Part shown: positions 1 to 16,711 of the stretch, piece after piece
How the letters are laid out: each line of letters begins with the position of its first letter
How positions within the stretch are numbered: position 1 is the stretch's first letter
Assembly: GCF_030811685.1 (NCBI RefSeq)
Contig: NZ_JAUSRF010000018.1
Location: 37,641-101,640, forward strand
Reading direction: 5' to 3'
From: Neorhizobium huautlense
Lineage (GTDB): Bacteria; Pseudomonadota; Alphaproteobacteria; Rhizobiales; Rhizobiaceae
Length of the DNA stretch: 64,000 bases
The notes under the pieces: generated by a model
What the model saw: the letters and a program-made list of their open reading frames with translations, nothing else
Databases searched by the model: none
Told to the model about the DNA's origin: nothing
Made by a program: the position numbers and the translations under genes

Positions 1-495
1 GCATATAACCATCCCTTGCAAAATAATCTCGTGACCCCTTTTGGGGGCCGGTTACGCCGTTTCCGGCCGCGACACACGATTCCAACATGCACAAAACGTG
101 GCCCCACCCTGTCTCGGAAGGACCACGGAAGGCAGAGGACGCGTTTTAAAAAACGCGTCGTGCGTGCAGCATTCTTGTCTTCAACGTGCGTATGGAAGCC
201 TGTTTGAGGCTTAGGTCCGGTACAAGTCGTCCCGGATATGGCAGCCTCACATCTCTTCCGATGCGGCGCGTTTACTGTTTCCGTCCCTGCGCGTCAAGGG
301 AGAAAACGAATTTACCCCCTGCCCCATCCGGCAGAGAGCCTTGTATTCCGGCCTTTATACGCCATTTGCGGGGAATTGCGATACGCGCTCGGCAAACATG
401 GTGGGAATCGGCTGCCAAAGCCGTTAAGAATCGATAAAGACCTGAACGGCACCCGCCGACCCGCGATGCCAGCAGCCCTGGAAATGGAAAAACGC
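1..495. other. Intergenic stretch without a supported gene
   Basis: No reading frame here looks like a real gene; the short open frames have low-complexity Arg/Ser/Pro content and no convincing ribosome binding site. A near-perfect palindrome lies at 138-159 (GACGCGTTTT, two A, AAAACGCGTC), which could be a protein site or a hairpin. The stretch probably holds the promoter and leader of the gene that follows at 496 and the flank of whatever lies left of the window. Confidence 0.4.
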
Positions 496-792
496 ATGAT
501 CGACACGCCCGACAACGACAACACTCTCGACGAACCGATGGTCTTCATCATCATCGGCAAGGGTTACCAATCGAAGGCGAGCGAGGGCACCGAGCTGCAC
601 ATCCTCTTGCGCGCACCCGATGACGACACTGCCGTTCGCGATGCGCTCAACGCGCTGTCGGAAGAAGGTTTTCTCGAAGCCGACCTCGACCAGATCGGCG
701 TGATGACCGAAGAGCCGGTCGACGAGCCGCATGCGTCTGCCTATCAGGGCGCGCTCGAAGGCGAAGTGTCGATCATCCGTTTCAGCGAGTAA
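496..792 (+). CDS. Small acidic conserved hypothetical protein
   Basis: I do not recognise a named family. The 98-residue protein has a polar N-terminus (MIDTPDNDN), a hydrophobic beta-like stretch (MVFIIIGKGY), then an acidic alpha/beta body with DDDTAVRDAL and a C-terminal SIIRF strand, which suggests a small ferredoxin-like or ACT-like fold; that is inference. It has no signal peptide, membrane segment or cysteine cluster, so it is probably cytoplasmic. The frame stays open upstream to 238, but the upstream residues look non-coding. ATG 496 is preferred, with ATG 484 (MEKRMID) and ATG 466 as alternatives; no strong Shine-Dalgarno decides. It stands alone, upstream of the toxin-antitoxin operator and pointing toward the 3' end of rpoC. 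Confidence 0.6.
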   Translation: MIDTPDNDNTLDEPMVFIIIGKGYQSKASEGTELHILLRAPDDDTAVRDALNALSEEGFLEADLDQIGVMTEEPVDEPHASAYQGALEGEVSIIRFSE

Positions 793-823
793 GGAAAAGC
801 CTGTCCGGTGCCTTCATTGAAAA

Positions 824-862
824 TGTTCTGTATGTTCTGTATTCTTCAGATCATACAGAACA
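824..862. promoter_or_regulatory. Operator of the Phd/PemK locus (three half-sites)
   Basis: The 10-mer TGTTCTGTAT occurs at 824-833 and again at 833-842, sharing one base, and its exact reverse complement ATACAGAACA lies at 853-862 after a 10-bp spacer. The antitoxin ATG follows 6 bp downstream. Phd/YefM antitoxins bind palindromes that overlap their own promoter, so this is very likely the autoregulatory operator. Confidence 0.75.
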
Positions 863-868
863 GAGATC

Positions 869-1153
869 ATGAACGTGACGAGATCGATCACCACAACCGA
901 ATTTATGCGGGACTTCGGCAGATATCATGACGAAGCGCGCATCGAGCCGATTACGCTCACGAAATACGGTCGCCCGTCCGTTGTTGTCGTACCGGCCGAT
1001 CTTTATGCGCGCATGAGCAACAATGCCGATCCGCGCCGCTCGTACCTCTCCAATGAAACGCCCCCCGAACTTGCCGAAATGATCCTTTCGGTAATAGACG
1101 ACCGTTTGGAAGAAGACGATCAGGGGCCTGTTGATGACAAGCCCCTTCGATGA
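869..1153 (+). CDS. Phd/YefM-type antitoxin
   Basis: This is a type II antitoxin: it would bind its own operator through the N-terminal domain and neutralise the toxin encoded next to it through its C-terminus. The 94-residue protein starts with a Phd-like region (SITTTEFMRDFGRYHDEA, then ITLTKYGRPSVVVVPADLYARM), which matches the Phd/YefM pattern of a beta strand, helix and V-V-V strand ending in xYxxL/M. The C-terminal third is acidic (DDRLEEDDQG), as expected for the disordered toxin-binding tail. It overlaps the toxin gene by 20 bp. The operator repeats immediately upstream support autoregulation. Confidence 0.8.
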   Translation: MNVTRSITTTEFMRDFGRYHDEARIEPITLTKYGRPSVVVVPADLYARMSNNADPRRSYLSNETPPELAEMILSVIDDRLEEDDQGPVDDKPLR

Positions 1154-1556
1154 AGGCCAGATCGTTCGCTACGAATATCTCTGGAACTGGCAAGCAAAAG
1201 CCGGCCGCACCAATGGCGAAAAGTCCCGCCCCTGCTGCCTCGCCCTGTCCATCCGGAACCCCAAGCAAAACCTGACGCATATGATCCTCCTGCCAATTTC
1301 GGGCACGCCACCACGGCCCGAGCAGGAGGCGATCGCCATTCCGATGCTTGAACTGAAGCGCGCAGGCCTGAGCACGTTCAAGGAAGGCTGGATCACGGTC
1401 AGCGAGTATAACTACGACATTCTGGAGCGATCATTCGTTTTCGATCAGAACCAGATGCCGATGGGCAAATTCAGCAATTCATTCACGAGGCAGATATTGC
1501 AGCGATTGCGCCCCTACATCGCGGCTTCGCTCGGGCGCGTTGATAGAATGAAATAA
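1134..1556 (+). CDS. PemK/MazF-like toxin
   Basis: This is the probable toxin partner of the upstream Phd-type antitoxin. The 140-residue protein begins FDEGQIVRYEYLW, the usual start of PemK/MazF proteins (a G-x-I-V/V-x-Y strand), followed by EKSRPCCLALS, equivalent to the family's RP-x-hydrophobic strand, and an ILLPISGTPP strand. Known PemK/MazF members are mRNA interferases, and I infer the same activity here. TTG 1131 is possible, but ATG 1134 is preferred, overlapping the end of the antitoxin gene by 20 bp, so translation is coupled. The C-terminal half (about residue 80 on) is less family-like and could be a lineage extension. A terminator shared with rpoC follows. Confidence 0.7.
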   Translation: MTSPFDEGQIVRYEYLWNWQAKAGRTNGEKSRPCCLALSIRNPKQNLTHMILLPISGTPPRPEQEAIAIPMLELKRAGLSTFKEGWITVSEYNYDILERSFVFDQNQMPMGKFSNSFTRQILQRLRPYIAASLGRVDRMK

Positions 1557-1607
1557 GGCAGCAAGCGTCTCCCAGACCGCGCCAACGAAATAACGACCCC
1601 ATACGCA

Positions 1608-1633
1608 AAAGGCCCGGATCTCTCCGGGCCTTT
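1608..1633. terminator. Bidirectional terminator between the toxin gene and rpoC
   Basis: AAAGGCCCGGA (1608-1618), a TCTC loop and TCCGGGCCTTT (1623-1633) form a perfect 11-bp stem with A/T tails on both sides. It lies between the convergent toxin gene and rpoC, so it can end both transcripts. Confidence 0.85.
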
Positions 1634-1680
1634 GACGTTTCTCAATGACGTGATCTGCGGAACCGCAAACCTCTCCGGCC

Positions 1681-5889
<4,209 letters not shown>

Positions 5890-6075
5890 GCCTGTCTCCT
5901 TGATGGGGCGCAAAGGCCCTCAAACGGGTCGTGCTCGACAAATTCCCGGGCTGTCGAACCAGACCCTTAAATGACAATAAACGCCATCTCTGGCGAAACT
6001 CCCCTGCCCGTCCGGTTGCCCGAATAGGCCTGGGATTGGCGTGCGCGATTTCTCCCGCACGCCGTTGTCAAAATA

Positions 6076-10212
<4,137 letters not shown>

Positions 10213-10368
10213 CGTCGCTCCTTCAAAATTGCATCCGGGCCTGCAACGGACGGGAACCGATGGCCAGTCGATCCCGTCGAACATGGGTAGTCTCAATCTC
10301 GTTTCTCAATTTCGACCGCAGGCCGGATTGCCTGTCGCCCGAAAAGGAAACCATCCTTTTGAGAACCC

Positions 10369-10405
10369 ATTACCCGGGAACCGTTTTTGACGGTTCCCGG
10401 GTAAT
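10369..10405 (-). promoter_or_regulatory. Perfect 16-bp hairpin between rplL and rpoB
   Basis: ATTACCCGGGAACCGT (10369-10384) and its exact complement (10390-10405) enclose a 5-nt loop. The rplL stop is 54 bp upstream in the transcript and the rpoB start about 160 bp downstream. No T-run follows in the transcribed direction, so a simple terminator is unlikely. In E. coli the same gap holds an attenuator and an RNase III cleavage hairpin that set the ratio of ribosomal protein to polymerase; I infer an equivalent role. Confidence 0.7.
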
Positions 10406-10458
10406 AAGTTCCAGAGAAACGGGAGGGAGAAGCAAGCTTCTCCCTCCACATTCCGATA

Positions 10459-10833
10459 TTACTTAACGTCGACCTTGGCGCCGGCGTCCTCAAGCTTCTT
10501 CTTGAGGTCAGCGGCTTCAGCCTTCGAAACGGCTTCCTTAACCGGCTTCGGAGCGCCTTCGACGAGGTCCTTGGCTTCCTTCAGGCCGAGGCCCGTGATG
10601 CCGCGAACTTCCTTGATGACGTTGATCTTGTTGGCGCCAGCGTCAACCAGGATTACGTCGAACTCGGTCTTTTCTTCTTCAGCAGCAGCCGGAGCAGCGC
10701 CGCCAGCGGCAGCAACAGCTACCGGAGCAGCGGCGGAAACGCCCCACTTTTCTTCGAGAAGCTTGGAAAGCTCAGCAGCTTCCAGAACGGTCAGAGCCGA
10801 GAGGTCTTCTACGATCTTTGCGAGATCAGCCAT
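10459..10833 (-). CDS. rplL: 50S ribosomal protein L7/L12
   Basis: This is the stalk protein of the large ribosomal subunit, which recruits translation GTPases. The 124 residues contain the N-terminal dimerisation domain (ADLAKIVEDLSALTVLEAAELSKLLEEKWGV), an Ala/Val/Pro hinge (residues 34-52) and the C-terminal domain with EKTEFDVIL, KINVIKEVR and the GLGLKEAKDLVEG helix that contacts elongation factors. Two ATG codons lie in frame; the second (10833) sits about 9 nt from an AAGGA box and gives the usual MADLAKI start. It follows rplJ with a 54-bp gap, as in most bacteria. Confidence 0.97.
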   Translation of the reverse strand: MADLAKIVEDLSALTVLEAAELSKLLEEKWGVSAAAPVAVAAAGGAAPAAAEEEKTEFDVILVDAGANKINVIKEVRGITGLGLKEAKDLVEGAPKPVKEAVSKAEAADLKKKLEDAGAKVDVK

Positions 10834-10887
10834 TTTCATAGTTCCTTATATAGGTTCGAACTTGGTTTTGAACAGCGAAAAACCGCC

Positions 10888-11406
10888 TTAAGCGGCTTCG
10901 TCCTTCTTTGCGTAGGCCGCGAACACGCGGGCAAGCTGGCTTGCCGGTGCTGCAACAACCCCTGCGATACGGGTAGCCGGCGTCTGGATCATGCCCAGAA
11001 GCTTTGCACGCAGCTCGTCCAGAGAAGGCAGGGTCGCAAGCGACTTGACTGCTTCTGCGTCGAGCGTCGTGGAACCCATGGCGCCACCGAGAACAACGAC
11101 CTTGTCGTTGGTCTTGGCGAATTCCATGACGACCTTCGGTGCCGTGATCGGATCATTGCTATATGCGATAAGCGTCTGACCCTTGAAGAGATCCGTGATC
11201 CCTTCCGACTCCGTACCCTGAAGAGCGATCTTGGCCAGGCGGTTCTTCGCGACTTTGACGGTGCCGCCAGCAGCGCGCATTTTCGAACGGAAGTCGTTCA
11301 TCTGCGCAACTGTGACACCAGCATAGTGGGCCACGACAACCGAACCGGAAGCCTTGAAGACTTCGTTCAGCTCCGTGACGAATTCGCGTTTTTCCGCTCT
11401 TTCCAC
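10888..11406 (-). CDS. rplJ: 50S ribosomal protein L10
   Basis: L10 anchors the L7/L12 stalk dimers to 23S rRNA. The 172-residue form starts with GTG at 11406 (VERAEKREFV), placed after a GGAG box 7 nt upstream; a longer frame to 11466 has no family support. The N-terminal RNA-binding domain (YAGVTVAQMNDFRSKMRAAG, VAKNRLAKIA) is followed by the C-terminal helix LARVFAAYAKKDEAA that binds L12 dimers. The L10-L12 complex is known to repress its own mRNA, and the folded 350-bp leader upstream fits this. Confidence 0.95.
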   Translation of the reverse strand: MERAEKREFVTELNEVFKASGSVVVAHYAGVTVAQMNDFRSKMRAAGGTVKVAKNRLAKIALQGTESEGITDLFKGQTLIAYSNDPITAPKVVMEFAKTNDKVVVLGGAMGSTTLDAEAVKSLATLPSLDELRAKLLGMIQTPATRIAGVVAAPASQLARVFAAYAKKDEAA

Positions 11407-11759
11407 TGTCTGTCTCCAGTTGACGGGACCGCAATCCTGCAGGCCCCATCGGTTTGCCTTTGCCACTCGAAATCTCTTTCAAGATCTCAAGAAGCGTTTG
11501 AGGATCCTGCCCCCCGGCTCCACAGAAAACTGCAGGCACAAGGCATTCCAGGCTCGAACCAACTTGAGGGGATGCATCACGCATCTCGAAAACTTGGGTC
11601 TTACCAGTCTCATGCAGGTCATACGATTAAGGTTTCGATCTCGAGAGACCTAGACCACCCACAATCTCGGACAGGAGTTCCGGATTTCTCCGGAAATCTC
11701 CGCTCTCTTGCGAGAGCGGAAATCAGTGCGGCCGGGCCATCGAGGCCCGGCAAACTTTA
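11407..11759 (-). promoter_or_regulatory. rplJ leader region (probable L10 leader) with two hairpins
   Basis: This gene-free gap between rplA and rplJ contains two strong stems: GCCGGGCC/GGCCCGGC (11731-11751) directly after the rplA stop, and CCGCTCTC/GAGAGCGG (11700-11719). Neither is followed by a clear T-run on the minus strand. The position matches the L10 leader, a structured mRNA segment bound by the L10-L12 complex for feedback control; a promoter for rplJL-rpoBC may also lie here. The exact L10-binding kink-turn was not identified by eye. Confidence 0.55.
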
Positions 11760-12455
11760 TCAGGCGAGAACCGTCGAAGGCTCGACGCGCACGCCCGGAC
11801 CCATGGTCGAGGAGAGCGCGACGCGCTTGACGTAGTTGCCCTTGGCGCCAGCCGGCTTGGCCTTGACGACCGCATCGGCAAAAGCCTTGATGTTTTCTTC
11901 CAGAGCCTTGGCGTCGAAGGAAGCCTTGCCGATGCCGGCGTGGACGATACCAGCCTTCTCGACGCGGAATTCGACTGCACCGCCCTTGGATGCCTTGACG
12001 GCGCCGGCGACGTCCATGGTCACGGTACCGACCTTCGGGTTCGGCATCATGCCACGCGGGCCGAGAACCTTACCGAGGCGACCGACCAGCGGCATCATGT
12101 CCGGGGTAGCGATGCAACGATCGAAGTCGATCTTGCCGCCCTGGACGATTTCCAGCAGGTCTTCTGCACCAACGATGTCTGCACCAGCAGCCTTGGCTTC
12201 ATCAGCCTTGGCGCCACGTGCGAAGACGGCAACGCGAACGTCGCGGCCTGTGCCGTTCGGCAGATTGACAACGCCGCGGACCATCTGGTCTGCGTGACGC
12301 GGGTCAACGCCGAGGTTCATCGAGATTTCGATGGTTTCGTCGAACTTGGCGACGGCACGTTCCTTGACAGCCGAAACGGCGTCGGAGAGTGCGATCAGCT
12401 TGGTCGGATCGATGCCTTCGCGGATCTTCTGGAGACGCTTTGCAACTTTTGCCAT
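11760..12455 (-). CDS. rplA: 50S ribosomal protein L1
   Basis: L1 binds 23S rRNA at the mobile stalk beside the E site and usually represses its own rplK-rplA mRNA. The 231-residue product shows the typical MAKVAKRLQKIREGID start, the FDETIEISMNLGVDPRHADQMVRG motif, the central MMPLVGRLGKVLGPRGLM-like segment (here GPRGMMPNPKVGTV) and the C-terminal KGNYVKRVALSSTMGPGV. An open frame continues 15 codons upstream into rplK but is not used. It starts 1 bp after the rplK stop, so the two are translationally coupled. Confidence 0.97.
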   Translation of the reverse strand: MAKVAKRLQKIREGIDPTKLIALSDAVSAVKERAVAKFDETIEISMNLGVDPRHADQMVRGVVNLPNGTGRDVRVAVFARGAKADEAKAAGADIVGAEDLLEIVQGGKIDFDRCIATPDMMPLVGRLGKVLGPRGMMPNPKVGTVTMDVAGAVKASKGGAVEFRVEKAGIVHAGIGKASFDAKALEENIKAFADAVVKAKPAGAKGNYVKRVALSSTMGPGVRVEPSTVLA

Positions 12456-12456
12456 G

Positions 12457-12888
12457 TTACGCCACCACTTCCAGGCCCATGGAACGGGCAGAGCCCTCAA
12501 CCATCAGCATTGCGCCTTCGATATCGGCTGCGTTGAGATCCTTCATCTTACCTTCGGCGATCGCACGGACCTGAGCCTTGGTGATGGTGCCGGCCTTGCC
12601 GCCCTTGCCAGGCGTCTTGGAACCGGAGGTGATCTTCGCTTCCTTCTTCAGCCAGTAGGTAACCGGCGGCTGCTTCATTGCGAAGGTGAAGGACTTGTCC
12701 TGGTAATAGGTGATGACGACCGGGATCGGCATACCCTTTTCCATTTCCTGCGTGGCGGCGTTGAACGCCTTGCAGAATTCCATGATGTTGATGCCGCGCT
12801 GACCAAGCGCCGGGCCGATCGGCGGGGACGGGTTTGCCGATCCTGCCTTGACCTGAAGCTTGAGCTGGCCTGCTACTTTCTTAGCCAT
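12457..12888 (-). CDS. rplK: 50S ribosomal protein L11
   Basis: L11 forms the GTPase-associated centre with 23S rRNA helices 43/44 and is needed for stringent-response sensing by Rel. At 143 residues it has full family length. The N-terminal KLQVKAGSANPSPPIGPALGQRGINIMEFCKAFN (with the conserved Pro-Pro linker region) and the C-terminal RNA-binding domain (KTPGKGGKAGTITKAQVRAIAEGKMKDLNA) are complete. An upstream 180-bp gap separates it from nusG, and rplA follows directly. Confidence 0.98.
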   Translation of the reverse strand: MAKKVAGQLKLQVKAGSANPSPPIGPALGQRGINIMEFCKAFNAATQEMEKGMPIPVVITYYQDKSFTFAMKQPPVTYWLKKEAKITSGSKTPGKGGKAGTITKAQVRAIAEGKMKDLNAADIEGAMLMVEGSARSMGLEVVA

Positions 12889-13068
12889 TTCTCTGCCTTT
12901 CGTTATGGACCGGATACCGGCCCGATATGCCGACCCAAAGGATCGGCGGCTGCGGTTGCGTGGTGCGGTCGGAACATCCGGCTAAGACGCCTCCCCTCCC
13001 ACGCGGTTGCGGCAAACGCCGCACGAGGCCGATCACCGCAAGGCGATCGACCCCAATTCAAAAACTGA

Positions 13069-13599
13069 TCAGACCTTCTCGACCTGAGCGTATTCGAGCT
13101 CCACCGGAGTGGCGCGACCGAAGATCGAAACTTCGACCTTGAGGCGCGAGCGCTCTTCATCGACATCCTGAACCACACCGTTGAACGATGCGAAGGGACC
13201 GTCGGAAACGCGAACCTGCTCGCCGATCTCGTAGGAGATCGAGGATTTCGGACGCTCGACGCCTTCCTGGACCTGACCCAGAATGCGGTCTGCTTCGAAA
13301 TCCGGGATCGGAACCGGCTTGTTGTCGGAACCGAGGAAGCCCGTAACCTTGGGCGTGTTCTTGATCAGGTGGTAGGCCTCGTCCGTCAGGTTCGCACGAA
13401 CCAGAACATAGCCTGGGAAGAACTTGCGCTCGCTGTCGACCTTGCGGCCGCGACGCACTTCCGTCACCTTTTCAGTCGGAACGAGGATCTTCTCGAACAG
13501 GTGCTCAAGCCCTTTCTGGCGAGCCTTGTTCTCGATGTCCTCGGCAACCTTCTTTTCGAAATTCGAATATGCGTGGACGATGTACCAACGTGCCGCCAT
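13069..13599 (-). CDS. nusG: Transcription termination/antitermination factor NusG
   Basis: NusG binds elongating RNA polymerase and links it to Rho or the ribosome. The 176-residue protein has the N-terminal NGN domain (MAARWYIVHAYSNFEKKVAEDI, then RKVDSERKFFPGYVLV) and a C-terminal KOW domain (GEQVRVSDGPFASFNGVVQDVD, residues about 122-150). MAARWY at 13599 matches the family start; four upstream codons are open but extra. It follows secE with a 16-bp gap, so they are one transcription unit. Confidence 0.97.
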   Translation of the reverse strand: MAARWYIVHAYSNFEKKVAEDIENKARQKGLEHLFEKILVPTEKVTEVRRGRKVDSERKFFPGYVLVRANLTDEAYHLIKNTPKVTGFLGSDNKPVPIPDFEADRILGQVQEGVERPKSSISYEIGEQVRVSDGPFASFNGVVQDVDEERSRLKVEVSIFGRATPVELEYAQVEKV

Positions 13600-13615
13600 C
13601 TTCATCACCACCCAA

Positions 13616-13816
13616 TCAAGCGCCGAAATTCATAACGAAGCCGAGAAGCCAGCCGATCAGCTGGTCGGCAGCGAAAAAGAACAGGGCCGCAACGACAACC
13701 ATGACCAGCACCATGGCGGTCGAAATCGTCGTCTCGCGACGCGACGGCCAGGTGACCTTTGAGGTCTCGGTGCGCACCTGCTTGAGGAACGTAATCGGGT
13801 TGGTTTTGGATGCCAT
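13616..13816 (-). CDS. secE: Preprotein translocase subunit SecE
   Basis: SecE clamps the SecY channel of the inner membrane. The 66-residue single-span form common in alphaproteobacteria is seen here: a short cytoplasmic amphipathic part with the conserved VRTETSKVTWPSRRET motif (residues 14-29), then one membrane helix (about 33-60). It heads the secE-nusG pair; the tRNA-Trp gene lies 197 bp upstream on the same strand. Confidence 0.96.
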   Translation of the reverse strand: MASKTNPITFLKQVRTETSKVTWPSRRETTISTAMVLVMVVVAALFFFAADQLIGWLLGFVMNFGA

Positions 13817-14013
13817 AACTGTCCACGCAATTACGGCGCGTAAAGCTGATCTTATTCAGCCCCACGCACCGCGTGTCTGTTTTTACCCTACATAGACACC
13901 GATCTCAGCTTTCACAAGAGGAAATCGATATCCGATGAAGCCGGACTACCGGCAGACCAATTTTCCCTGCCGACCATGCTGCGAAAAACCGCGCGTATCG
14001 ACTTCTAGGAAAA

Positions 14014-14089
<76 letters not shown>

Positions 14090-14224
14090 AAACCCTCTTT
14101 CGAACCTGCGCCGAAGCGCTGTCCGTCAAGGACGTGTGCGCTCTTTAAGATGATGAGCCGGCGTTGGCAAGTGGGTTTTTGCAAGAGATGCGACACTTTT
14201 ATGGATGAACGGTGGAAAGACGGC

Positions 14225-14506
14225 CTAACCCTTAGGTTTCGCGGCCTTGTCACCCAGCGCACATTCACGATTTTCGCCTGTGCCGGGCGCATTTTCAAAT
14301 GTGCAGCGGGTTTCCGGCGGCGTGCCGCACACCTTGTCCAGCTGCTTGAAGCCGACACAGCGCCCGTCAGGACCGCGATAACCCGGCCCGCCTTTGCAGC
14401 CGCAGCCCTTGCAGGCCGGCCGCTCCGGGCAACGCGCTTGCGCCGCCTGCGGCAGAATCATGGATACCGAGAGAATCGCAATCGCAACAACGAGACACCG
14501 GATCAA
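14225..14506 (-). CDS. Small secreted cysteine-rich protein
   Basis: I do not recognise a named family. The product (93 aa from TTG 14506) has a signal peptide (MIRCLVVAIAILSVSMIL, then an AQA cleavage motif) and a mature part of about 70 residues with eight cysteines (CPERPAC, CKGCGC-like cluster, then single C residues), suggesting up to four disulfides in the periplasm or outside. The TTG start follows a strong GGAGGGGG box 3 nt away; GTG 14530 would add eight residues before the signal. It lies downstream of the tuf terminator, on the same strand as tuf and tRNA-Trp, so expression may depend on readthrough or a weak own promoter. Confidence 0.65.
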   Translation of the reverse strand: MIRCLVVAIAILSVSMILPQAAQARCPERPACKGCGCKGGPGYRGPDGRCVGFKQLDKVCGTPPETRCTFENAPGTGENRECALGDKAAKPKG

Positions 14507-14535
14507 GAGCCCCCTCCCCGAACGAATCACCCAAC

Positions 14536-14571
14536 GAAAAAGGCCCCGCCGTTGCCAGCGAGGCCTTCTTT
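14536..14571 (-). terminator. Terminator after tuf
   Basis: On the minus strand GAAGGCCTCGCTGG, a short loop and CGGCGGGGCCTTTTT form an imperfect G+C-rich stem ending in a T-run, about 20 bp after the tuf stop codon. Confidence 0.8.
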
Positions 14572-14589
14572 ATTCAATTCGAAAATCGC

Positions 14590-15765
<1,176 letters not shown>

Positions 15766-15971
15766 TGATGCTTCCTATAATCTGTAGGGATGATAGATCC
15801 GCAGTGAACGGATTTGGTGTCGCCGTTTAAGGCTTTCACTACGAATGCGCAAGACTTAATTGCTGCGCCCTATTTAGGGTGTCCTTCGCTCAACTCCAAG
15901 CCCCGCGAAGGAACCGCTTTCCTGTTTGCTATAAATGCGCAGCGGCGACAACAAAGCGCCCTGCCCCGCGC

Positions 15972-16151
15972 TTAGCGGCTCATGACATAAAGGCCGAAGT
16001 TGACGGCGATGAGCAGGATGATCGTGCCGATAAAGCCGCCGAAGAAATAAAGCATGCGACGACCAAGGGGCTTGTGGCGGTTCTTGCCGGTGAAGGCTGC
16101 AAAAGCGGAAGCGCCGAGCGAAATGCCGATAATGGCGGGTAAAGACATCAT
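15972..16151 (-). CDS. Small two-span membrane protein
   Basis: The 59-residue product begins MMSLPAIIGISLGASAFAAF (first membrane span, about 4-21), has a basic loop (GKNRHKPLGRRM) and a second span (LYFFGGFIGTIILLIAVNFGLYVM). I do not know a function. The ATG at 16151 is chosen because AGGAGAGG lies 9 nt upstream; a longer frame from 16208 lacks this. It sits between tRNA-Gly and tuf and is probably on the tRNA-tuf transcript. Confidence 0.65.
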   Translation of the reverse strand: MMSLPAIIGISLGASAFAAFTGKNRHKPLGRRMLYFFGGFIGTIILLIAVNFGLYVMSR

Positions 16152-16267
16152 GATAAAAATCCTCTCCTTGGCGAAAAGCGCAACGGAAGACATCCGCATG
16201 CGCGACATCGGCCACCCCGGCGGGCGCGCTCGTATGGAGAGACAAAATGGTAATGATCGGGGAAATC

Positions 16268-16341
16268 TGGAGCGGGTAGCGGGAATCGAACCCGCGTATT
16301 CAGCTTGGAAGGCTGCTGCTCTACCATTGAGCTATACCCGC
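16268..16341 (-). tRNA. tRNA-Gly (TCC)
   Basis: A complete 74-nt cloverleaf begins GCGGGTATAGCTCAATGG, has a CTTCCAA anticodon loop (TCC, Gly), the GGTTCGATTCC T-arm and an encoded CCA. It lies 28 bp downstream of tRNA-Tyr on the same transcript. Confidence 0.98.
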
Positions 16342-16369
16342 GGGGTCTGGTTCGATCCATGCAACGAAA

Positions 16370-16454
16370 TGGTGGAGGGAGTTGGATTTGAACCAACGTA
16401 GGCGTAGCCAACGGATTTACAGTCCGTCCCCTTTAACCACTCGGGCATCCCTCC
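16370..16454 (-). tRNA. tRNA-Tyr (GTA)
   Basis: The 85-nt gene begins GGAGGGATGCCCGAGTGG, has a CTGTAAA anticodon loop (GTA, Tyr), a long class II variable arm and an encoded CCA. It is the first gene of the tRNA-Tyr/tRNA-Gly/tuf transcript. Confidence 0.98.
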
Positions 16455-16526
16455 AGTATTTCGTCTGGATCGAGAACCAAGCTCTTCAGAACGTTGGGCG
16501 AAACTGCCGTCTCGTTCTGTGCGGCG

Positions 16527-16555
16527 TATATGACGGGCACTTTCGCTGCTGTCAA
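16527..16555 (-). promoter_or_regulatory. Housekeeping promoter for tRNA-Tyr/tRNA-Gly/tuf
   Basis: On the minus strand a perfect TTGACA (16550-16555) is followed after 17 nt by CATATA (16527-16532), close to the rhizobial CTTGAC-N17-CTATAT consensus. The predicted start point is about 65 nt upstream of tRNA-Tyr. Confidence 0.7.
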
Positions 16556-16711
16556 CACGGGTCGAAACGAAAAACAGAGAAAAAACACAGATTGATGTGT
16601 CAGGCTGATGAATGTCCCCTCACCCTGTGGATAGAGTTCATCGGCGTCAAAGCACGGCATACCAGCGGTTACAGGGCTTTGCCCCGGCATCGGCTGGCGC
16701 TATAAGGCGGC

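Noticed and set aside
16..437. Short overlapping frames at the left edge
   Set aside because: Arg/Ser/Pro-rich, no ribosome sites, no family features.
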